From contig JAKCCY010000041.1 in the NCBI GenBank assembly GCA_021838765.1, positions 1 through 20,417 on the forward strand: a stretch of 20,417 nt of DNA, read 5' to 3'. This stretch comes from Nitrospirota bacterium. Lineage in GTDB: Bacteria; Nitrospirota_A; Leptospirillia; Leptospirillales; Leptospirillaceae. Below, piece after piece: positions 15,830-20,417 of this stretch. The position numbers and the translations under genes are program-made. The notes beneath the pieces were generated by a model, which saw only the letters and a list, made by a program, of their open reading frames with translations, did not search any database and was not told the DNA's origin. The first letter of the stretch is position 1. The number at the start of each line of letters is the position of its first letter.

Positions 15830-17173
15830 TTATTCCTCTGTATCGTGAACATTCATCTCAGGCTTTTGAAGTCCAAGAAAATCTCTGGCTGTTTCAATAA
15901 GCTTCGCTGCTGTCTTTGGCCCAAACTTGGGCAAGGAAGAGACAGATGCCAAATCAGCATTTGCTATTTTTTCCACCGTGTCAAATCCAGCACCCCTGAG
16001 AATTTCAGCCACAATTCCGCCCATTCCTGGCAGATCTTCTATCTCAAGAAGCCTTGTGCCAACCTCAGGAGTCTCAACATTGCTTCGAATCAACCGACCT
16101 GGATCTATCGCCTGTGCAAGCTCGGAATCTCCTGAAACCTGGCTGTCACTAAAAATATCAATTTTCCAACCGGTCAGTTTTGCAGCAAGACGAACATTAT
16201 GACCTCTTCTTCCAATAGAAAGGGACAACTGCTGGTCAGCTACAATAACCGTTGCAACTTTTTCGCCACCCAATTCCCTGAATACGACCTTCTGAATCTT
16301 CGCTGGCGACAAGGCTCTCGAAATAAACGTTGCCGGATCAGGGCTCCACTCGATGATATCAACTTTTTCACCATGAAGTTCCCTCACGACAGCCTGGACA
16401 CGAACACCCTTCACACCAACACATGAACCGACCGGATCAACATTAGGGTCTTTAGAAAAAACGGCAAACTTGGCCCGTTCTCCAGGCTCACGAACAACGT
16501 TGCGAATTTCTATGACACCTTCGGAAATCTCAGGAACCTCTTTCTCAAAAAGACGAGCCACAAAATCAGGATGAGTCCGGGAAAGAATAATTTGTGGACC
16601 TCTACTTGTGGTTCTTAAATCAAGTAAAAGACACTTTATCCGATCTCCTCGTCTGAAGCTTTCACGGGGCATTTGTTCCCTGAATGGGAGGATCGCTTCG
16701 GTTTTACCAAGATCAACAATGTAGTTTTTGCGCTCGTGTCCGATAACGACACCATTTATAATGTCGCCCTGACGTCCACCAAATTCGCGAGTGACAACAT
16801 TCCACTCTGCTTCCCGAACTTTCTGAAACACAACCTGTTTTGCTGCCTGGGCTGCAATACGTCCGAAGTCATCAATCTCAAGATAGCTTCCGATCTCATC
16901 CCCAACTTCAGCTTCAGGGTCGGAATCCTTTGCTTCCGCAAGAGATATTTCCTCAGAAGGTGATTCAACATGCTCAACAATCCGCTTGGTCTGAAGAACC
17001 TGAATCTCGCCAGTTCTGTGATTGACCTCAACTTGATAGTTGTCACCCCCACCATAACGTTTCCTGGCTGCAGCAACCAAAGCGGCTTCGAGAGCGCTGA
17101 TCAGCGTCTCCTGAGTAATCCCTTTTTCTCTTTGAAGCTGATCGAGAACGCTAAGTAATTCCTGATTAACCAT
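15830..17173 (-). CDS. nusA: Transcription termination/antitermination factor NusA
   Basis: NusA binds RNA polymerase, modulates pausing and termination, and couples to NusG/S10 complexes. The 447-aa protein has the N-terminal polymerase-binding domain (about 1-125, starting VNQELLSVLDQLQREKGI), the S1 domain (about 135-200, DIINGVVIGHERKNYIVDLG), KH1 and KH2 (about 205-345, with DPVGSCVGVKGVRVQAVVREL, EKVDIIEWS and LSIGRRGHNVRLAAKLTGW), and a C-terminal helix-hairpin-helix region (about 375-432, LEIEDLPGMGG and LPKFGPKTAAKL). The C-terminus is shorter than in E. coli NusA, which carries two acidic repeats. The ATG at 17173 lacks a nearby Shine-Dalgarno; a strong GGAGGAGG lies 29 bases upstream behind a small hairpin. 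It follows rimP by 39 bases. No ylxR gene lies between nusA and infB. Confidence 0.97.
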   Translation of the reverse strand: MVNQELLSVLDQLQREKGITQETLISALEAALVAAARKRYGGGDNYQVEVNHRTGEIQVLQTKRIVEHVESPSEEISLAEAKDSDPEAEVGDEIGSYLEIDDFGRIAAQAAKQVVFQKVREAEWNVVTREFGGRQGDIINGVVIGHERKNYIVDLGKTEAILPFREQMPRESFRRGDRIKCLLLDLRTTSRGPQIILSRTHPDFVARLFEKEVPEISEGVIEIRNVVREPGERAKFAVFSKDPNVDPVGSCVGVKGVRVQAVVRELHGEKVDIIEWSPDPATFISRALSPAKIQKVVFRELGGEKVATVIVADQQLSLSIGRRGHNVRLAAKLTGWKIDIFSDSQVSGDSELAQAIDPGRLIRSNVETPEVGTRLLEIEDLPGMGGIVAEILRGAGFDTVEKIANADLASVSSLPKFGPKTAAKLIETARDFLGLQKPEMNVHDTEE

Positions 17174-17210
17174 GGCTTCAACGGTTAAAAAGCAACCGTA
17201 TTCCTCCTCC
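17174..17210 (-). promoter_or_regulatory. nusA ribosome-binding site separated from its start codon by a hairpin
   Basis: The only strong Shine-Dalgarno for nusA, GGAGGAGG (17203-17210), lies 29 bases before the ATG, too far for normal initiation. Between them ACGGTT, loop GCTTTTT and AACCGT form a perfect six-base-pair hairpin (17181-17199). Folding removes 19 bases and leaves an effective gap of about ten. Bringing a distant Shine-Dalgarno close by a stem-loop is known from phage T4 genes. No alternative in-frame start lies between the rimP stop and this ATG. Confidence 0.5.
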
Positions 17211-17212
17211 TG

Positions 17213-17707
17213 CTATTTTTCTTCCCTGGGTGGAGCATCCTCCCAGAACTGGGCTTGAACTTCCTTGATTTCTGACAAAGGGATAAGCTCTGTAACAAAC
17301 TTTTTCCCTGCGGGCACGACCAAGCGAACACCGACAGAATCAGTTGACTCAATTTTTCCTCGAAAAACTTTTTGCCCATTCACCGGATTAAGTGTTTTTA
17401 TCTTAACGGTATGACCAACATTGACAAAAAGTTCTTCAGGCACTTTAAGAATCCGGTCCAGTCCTGGCGAACCGACCTCCAGGCGATAACGGAACGGAAT
17501 GGGGTCAATCAAATCCAGCAGATCTGCGATTCTCCTTGATGCAACCTCAAGCCTGTCGAGATTAATGCCCCCAGGCTCATCCAATGTGACTCTGACTACT
17601 CCCCCTTGCCTTCTAGGCAATTCCAAAGAGTGCAATTCAATACCCAGGGGAGATAGCAGAACACGGATTTCTTGTTCAAGGTTAGACTTTGGATCAGGAT
17701 TATTCAT
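17213..17707 (-). CDS. rimP: Ribosome maturation factor RimP
   Basis: RimP binds free 30S subunits and assists early 16S/S12-region assembly. The 164-aa protein has the N-terminal domain with GIELHSLELPRRQGGVVRVTLDEPGGINLDRLEVASRRI, the family signature YRLEVGSPGLDRIL, and a C-terminal SH3-like barrel (VGHTVKIKTLNPVNGQKVFRGKI). I chose the ATG at 17707, which gives normal family length. The frame is open upstream to a TTG at 17755, but those 16 residues are not family-like and cover a promoter. There is no clear Shine-Dalgarno before the ATG. rimP-nusA-infB is the conserved order, and the stop is 39 bases before nusA. Confidence 0.94.
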   Translation of the reverse strand: MNNPDPKSNLEQEIRVLLSPLGIELHSLELPRRQGGVVRVTLDEPGGINLDRLEVASRRIADLLDLIDPIPFRYRLEVGSPGLDRILKVPEELFVNVGHTVKIKTLNPVNGQKVFRGKIESTDSVGVRLVVPAGKKFVTELIPLSEIKEVQAQFWEDAPPREEK

Positions 17708-17713
17708 CCGGTC

Positions 17714-17742
17714 TTTGTAACATGGAACAGATTGAAAGTCAA
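17714..17742 (-). promoter_or_regulatory. Sigma70-type promoter for the rimP-nusA-infB operon
   Basis: On the minus strand TTGACT (-35, 17737-17742) and TACAAA (-10, 17714-17719) are separated by exactly 17 bases. They match the consensus at five of six and four of six positions. Six bases separate the -10 from the rimP ATG, so the predicted start of transcription falls at or next to the A of the ATG. That would give a leaderless or near-leaderless mRNA, which fits the missing Shine-Dalgarno. Confidence 0.5.
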
Positions 17743-17780
17743 AAGAGAACAGCAAGAATGCTGCAATTGCAACTCAATAC

Positions 17781-18014
17781 TCAATGTGTCTCAACCGGAG
17801 TCCCCACGGGCGGCCGGTTAAAATAAGGCACAAGATTCCTGTCCGACGGCTGTTTTTTATTATCCGCCTGCTGTCCAGGAGCCGAACTTGATACATTAGG
17901 ACCCGTGTTTTTTTTGACTGAAGACTGGTCTGAATGAGTACACGCGGACAGCAAAACGGGTATCGACAGGAGAATTCCCCGGGCAATATTGGCAAGCCTG
18001 TATTTTTTTCTCAT
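17781..18014 (-). CDS. Small putative lipoprotein (77 aa)
   Basis: The N-terminus is a clear lipoprotein signal: positively charged MRKKYRLANIAR, hydrophobic core GILLSIPVLLSA, and lipobox LSAC with the lipidated cysteine at residue 25. Residue 26 is Thr rather than Asp, so the outer membrane is the default location in a Gram-negative cell. The mature part is about 53 residues, polar and Ser/Gln/Asn-rich (probably disordered), ending with a proline-rich VPYFNRPPVGTPVETH. I recognise no family. The ATG at 18014 overlaps the stop of the DUF4337-like gene as ATGA, so the two are almost certainly cotranslated. The unit ends here; 73 bases separate its stop from the rimP start, and no terminator is visible. 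Confidence 0.78.
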   Translation of the reverse strand: MRKKYRLANIARGILLSIPVLLSACTHSDQSSVKKNTGPNVSSSAPGQQADNKKQPSDRNLVPYFNRPPVGTPVETH

Positions 18015-18640
18015 GGAGTCAGTCTACCCAGGTGAAAGAATAATGAAAACCCGTTAATAAAAGCTAATATACCAAACACACCAAGCGCCATGCTGGCGTA
18101 CCACAATGAAGATTTCCGCAGCATAACAGCCATAGACGTCAAAACAATCGCAATCTGAAAGCAAACAACGCTCAAGGCAAAGGCCCGGTGATGGCGCAAC
18201 GCTGCATCGGATTCAACGTTCAAAACGTCCCTCTGTTTTTCAAATCCTTGGGCATTTTGTTTGATTTGCTTCACTTGCCTGTCATATTTTGCAATCAGCT
18301 TCTTGAACCTTTGCTCTTCAGAGTTTGCCTGAGCCTTTTTCAGAACAAGAGTTTCCATCCTCAACTGATTTTCAGACATATGGAGCTTTATTTTTTTCGC
18401 CTGATAATAGGACCATTGATCAGACGATTTGGCCTGAAAAAAAATCGCCGAGTTCTTGAGGAGGATTGCCTCCGATGTCCATTGCTCCGACTCAAGGTTC
18501 GAAAGAGCAGCAAACACCGCCAAAAGGGATGTCGTCAATGCGACACGTATATTCCACGCATCGCGTTTATGCTCCCTTTCCTCAAGCCCTTCGGTTACAG
18601 ACTCGATAAGATCATGCGCTTCAACGGATCCGTTGTCCAT
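18011..18640 (-). CDS. DUF4337-like membrane protein with central coiled coil
   Basis: A 209-aa protein with an acidic N-terminal segment, a first membrane span (about 33-49, VALTTSLLAVFAALSNL), a long central region, and two closing spans (about 154-174 and 180-203). Between the first and second spans, residues 85-145 are rich in Lys, Gln and Glu and predicted to be coiled coil. The segment with SEAILLKNSAIFFQAKSSDQWSYYQAKKIK matches the pattern of DUF4337 proteins (a tract of alternating Trp, Tyr and Phe-Gln-Ala-Lys after the first span), whose function is unknown. The ATG at 18640 lies four bases after the cheV stop, and the 3' end overlaps the lipoprotein gene by four bases. Tight linkage to cheV suggests a shared envelope or sensory role; that is inference. 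Confidence 0.8.
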   Translation of the reverse strand: MDNGSVEAHDLIESVTEGLEEREHKRDAWNIRVALTTSLLAVFAALSNLESEQWTSEAILLKNSAIFFQAKSSDQWSYYQAKKIKLHMSENQLRMETLVLKKAQANSEEQRFKKLIAKYDRQVKQIKQNAQGFEKQRDVLNVESDAALRHHRAFALSVVCFQIAIVLTSMAVMLRKSSLWYASMALGVFGILAFINGFSLFFHLGRLTP

Positions 18641-18644
18641 AACC

Positions 18645-19622
18645 CTAGTTTTTTCCCTTTGCCCCGGAGAGAGCTAACATTTTTTCAATCCTGTCCACAA
18701 AAACAACCGGATCGAATTTGACCAGATATTCATTCGCTCCTGCTTCAAGTCCCTTTCTCACGTTTTCAGTTCCTGACATGGAAGAATGAACCAGTACCGT
18801 AAGGGAGTTCAGATCAGGATTGGCTCTGACCTCTTTGGTCAGCGTATATCCATCCATCACAGGCATCTCCACATCTGTGATGAGAAGAGAAACCCTATTC
18901 CCAATTTTTCGTTCAGGATCGGCTGCAACCTCTCTTTTTAGAACTTCAAGAGCTTCTTTGCCATTTTTGGCTTCAAGAACATTAAACCCTTTTTTCTTTA
19001 ATGCCCTCACAACCATTGACAATGCCACAGGGCTATCATCTGCCGCCAAAATATATCGTTGATCCAGGGATTTGCTCTGGGGCATCTGCTCCAGATACTC
19101 CTCCTGCCGAGTAAATATCCCCATTTCCTCGACAATGGACTCAAAGTCCAGAATGAGAAGGACCTCCTCCTCAGAAAGTTTGACCGTCCCGGTAACCTTG
19201 CTTTCCTTTGAGCGCCCCGATCGCGCCATCGTAATCGGAACAATATCCTTCCAGGAGATTCTTCTTATCTGAGCAGCCTTATGAACGATAAATCCCAATC
19301 GTACAGCGCTGAACTCTGTCACAATGATTTGCTTGGTCATCTGTGCCAAAAATGCTGGCTCCTTGATCTTCATCCACTTTGCCAGATTAATCACCGGAAT
19401 CACTTGTCCCCTGAGATTAATGATTCCTTCCTGATATTCATTACCATCTGGAACGGGGGTAATGAACCCAGGAAGCTGGATGATTTCAATCACCTTTGAT
19501 ACATTGACCCCGTAGATGCCTTCCCGTTGCGATCCGTCAGCGTCCTCCTGGAACATTCTGAAGTCCACCAATTCCATCTGATTAGTGCCTACCTGAAGAA
19601 TGAGACTATCAATCTGACTCAA
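18645..19622 (-). CDS. cheV: Chemotaxis protein CheV (CheW-receiver fusion)
   Basis: CheV links chemoreceptors to CheA and tunes adaptation through phosphorylation. The 325-aa protein has an N-terminal CheW domain (about 1-165, with YGVNVSKVIEII, ITPVPDGNEYQEGIINLRGQVIPVINLAKW and KVTGTVKLSEEEVLLILDFESIV) and a C-terminal receiver domain (about 190-318). The receiver has the acidic pair D195-D196, phosphoacceptor D250 in LLITDVEMPVMDG, a Ser in VLVHSSMSG (about 280) and K302 in YLVKFDP, so it should be phosphorylatable. The start is the TTG at 19622: AAGGAG lies six bases upstream, and the protein then begins SQIDSLILQVGTNQMEL, a natural CheW-domain start. An open extension to 19736 is rejected. 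No other che or fli genes are in the window. The DUF4337-like gene starts four bases after its stop. Confidence 0.95.
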   Translation of the reverse strand: MSQIDSLILQVGTNQMELVDFRMFQEDADGSQREGIYGVNVSKVIEIIQLPGFITPVPDGNEYQEGIINLRGQVIPVINLAKWMKIKEPAFLAQMTKQIIVTEFSAVRLGFIVHKAAQIRRISWKDIVPITMARSGRSKESKVTGTVKLSEEEVLLILDFESIVEEMGIFTRQEEYLEQMPQSKSLDQRYILAADDSPVALSMVVRALKKKGFNVLEAKNGKEALEVLKREVAADPERKIGNRVSLLITDVEMPVMDGYTLTKEVRANPDLNSLTVLVHSSMSGTENVRKGLEAGANEYLVKFDPVVFVDRIEKMLALSGAKGKN

Positions 19623-19634
19623 TGGATTCTCCTT
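19620..19634 (-). promoter_or_regulatory. cheV: cheV ribosome-binding site and TTG start
   Basis: AAGGAG (19629-19634) with a six-base spacer precedes TTG (19620-19622). This fixes the start because no ATG in the frame lies near the N-terminus of the CheW domain; the first internal ATG comes 16 codons later, within the domain. Confidence 0.75.
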
Positions 19635-19754
19635 ATCTGTAGCCTTGGTAACGGAATCAGAAAGTTCAATGGGTGGAAGCCAGCAGGGTCGAAATAAAGA
19701 CAGACACCGATGCCACCCGCAAGGGGAAAGAATCAAACAATCAACTACCCACCA

Positions 19755-19925
19755 CTAAGCTTTTGCTGTAGTGGGGGTTCCGATCTCGCGACCGAAATTT
19801 CCTCTTTCGCCGAGGATGCGCAAAAGCGTTTGGGCCTTTGCATCTTACTCGCCCTCTCAGGAGGCTTTGGCTTCGGACAGTTCCTGCCATAGTTCCACGG
19901 ACCATTCCATGATGAGCGGACACAT
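19755..19925 (-). pseudogene. Possible decayed small ORF
   Basis: Starting at the ATG at 19925, one frame reads MCPLIMEWSVELWQELSEAK, then Ala-Ser and a stop at 19857. Three codons later comes a second stop, after which the same frame continues DAKAQTLLRILGERGNFGRE to a TAG at 19755. Codon use is gene-like on both sides of the stops, and the joined peptide looks like ordinary helical protein. This could be a small gene broken by two nonsense changes, or coincidence. No family is recognised and no ribosome-binding site is obvious. Confidence 0.25.
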
Positions 19926-20174
19926 GTTCAAAACACCCGGAGAAAACAAGAAAAAGTCTGGAAAATAACACCGAAATCAGTTTCAAATCTAACATACGCC
20001 CCATCAAGATAGCAAAACTCCCCATCCCCTGATCAAAAGAAATGACCCCGTTACTATCATATCGGCAAATCAACCATGTTCCACACTGATCCGTGAAGGG
20101 ATCACCCGGAAAGATCGTGAAGCCATTGGTATCCGATTTTTATGGAATCCGTCCAATTTCCAGAGGAATCTGCG

Positions 20175-20205
20175 AACAAAAATATAAAGTTCGTCAAACA
20201 AAAAT
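20175..20205. repeat. Two 9-bp AT-rich direct repeats with 22-bp period
   Basis: AACAAAAAT occurs at 20175-20183 and again at 20197-20205, a 22-base period that is about two helical turns. The bases between include GTTCG and CGAAC arranged as an inverted pair. The placement between the tRNA gene and cheV would suit a regulator-binding site, but nothing ties it to a known operator. Confidence 0.35.
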
Positions 20206-20315
20206 TCATGCGTGGTAGCTATAAGGCGACACTGAAAATGAGGGGGAAAATGAAGGTAGTTAGGGAGGAGCAACACTCAAAAAGGTTCAAATGAAAAATA
20301 ACATAAGGAAATATG

Positions 20316-20391
20316 TGGAGCTCCTGTCCAGAATCGAACTGGAAACCTTCCGCTTACAAGGCGGGTGCTCTGCCAATTGAGCTACAGGAGC
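20316..20391 (-). tRNA. tRNA-Thr (anticodon UGU)
   Basis: The minus strand folds as a complete 76-nt cloverleaf: acceptor GCTCCTG/CAGGAGC, D-arm GCTC/GAGC with an eight-base loop, anticodon arm CCCGC/GCGGA around CTTGTAA, five-base variable loop, T-arm TCCAG/CTGGA with loop TTCGATT, discriminator T and an encoded CCA. The anticodon TGT reads ACA threonine codons. The only imperfection is a C-A mismatch at 27-43, the top pair of the anticodon stem. Only 26 bases of upstream sequence are in the window, so its promoter and any upstream tRNA neighbours cannot be judged. Confidence 0.97.
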
Positions 20392-20417
20392 AGAATAAAA
20401 AACCCACACATTCTATG

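Larger units (their letters stand above)
19623..20315. other. 693-base gap between tRNA-Thr and cheV
   Basis: No convincing intact gene is present. The minus strand has an AT-rich stretch with two nine-base direct repeats (20175-20205), a decayed-looking short frame (19755-19925), and a hairpin CCACTA-C-AGC/AAAA/GCT-TAGTGG at about 19751-19773. The bases after that hairpin are T-rich but interrupted (TTGATTGTTTGATTC), so it is a poor terminator. A weak sigma70-like pair TTGCTA/TTAGAT with a 17-base spacer lies near 19990-20020. Either the cheV unit has a long leader or its promoter is within about 100 bases and not recognisable to me. Confidence 0.5.

Noticed and set aside
19623..19736. Longer CheV from a TTG at 19736
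   Set aside because: The added residues are not CheW-like and the extension has no Shine-Dalgarno, whereas AAGGAG is ideally placed before the TTG at 19622.
20059..20066. GCCGATAT resembling a flagellar sigma28 -10 box upstream of cheV
   Set aside because: No TAAA-type -35 at the expected spacing, and it is about 440 bases from the cheV start.
19741..20073. 110-aa minus-strand ORF with a lipobox-like LVFSGC
   Set aside because: The C-terminal half is Arg/Ser-rich with no natural pattern, there is no ribosome-binding site before either start, and the lipobox is not preceded by a proper signal region.
1..20417. CRISPR arrays, rRNA genes, intact IS elements, prophage or attachment sites
   Set aside because: No regularly spaced direct repeats, rRNA sequence, integrase or complete transposase was seen on either strand.

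Overview
This window is almost entirely one strand of bacterial housekeeping genes: every well-supported gene and the single tRNA lie on the minus strand. The biological 5' end is therefore at the right (position 20417) and transcription runs towards position 1. Codon use and base composition look uniform at roughly 50% GC. The gene set (a full rimP-nusA-infB-rbfA-truB-rpsO-pnp cluster, an M16 peptidase next to pnp, and CheV) points to a free-living, motile, Gram-negative-type bacterium. Protein style suggests Nitrospirota, possibly Leptospirillum, but that placement is inference and no database was searched.

Layout from right to left. A tRNA-Thr(UGU) lies at 20316-20391. It is followed by about 690 bases without a convincing gene (19623-20315), which hold AT-rich direct repeats, a hairpin and what looks like a decayed small ORF. 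Next is a tight three-gene unit: CheV, a DUF4337-like membrane coiled-coil protein, and a 77-aa lipoprotein (19622-17781). A good sigma70-type promoter then abuts rimP so closely that its transcript may be leaderless. rimP leads into nusA, infB, rbfA, truB, rpsO and pnp (17707-9108), covering ribosome maturation, transcription elongation, translation initiation, RNA modification and RNA decay. A strong intrinsic terminator sits inside this cluster between infB and rbfA. A long hairpin lies in the rpsO-pnp gap, where the E. coli pnp leader is controlled by RNase III and PNPase. Immediately after pnp is a 39-aa single-span membrane microprotein (8952-9071), then a second strong terminator.

The left half is a second co-oriented cluster: M16 peptidase, pdxJ, acpS, nnrD (nnrE/nnrD fusion), family-4 uracil-DNA glycosylase, a LapA-like membrane protein and mutS (8667-764). 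Most junctions overlap by 4-26 bases or are 1 base apart, so translational coupling is likely. The exception is a 376-base gap between pdxJ and acpS that contains six short perfect hairpins, the last one abutting the acpS start. The cluster mixes cofactor biosynthesis and repair (pdxJ, acpS, nnrD) with DNA repair (udg, mutS).

The leftmost 763 bases, beyond mutS, look like accessory or decaying DNA: a fragment resembling the N-terminus of a TnpB-type (IS605 OrfB) protein, a small Cys-Gly-His protein ORF, a 38-aa plus-strand ORF with a good ribosome-binding site, and two isolated hairpins.

The observations most worth follow-up are the 39-aa membrane protein, the hairpin between the nusA Shine-Dalgarno and its start codon, the structured acpS leader, and the cheV/DUF4337/lipoprotein unit. 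I see no CRISPR array, rRNA, intact insertion sequence or prophage.
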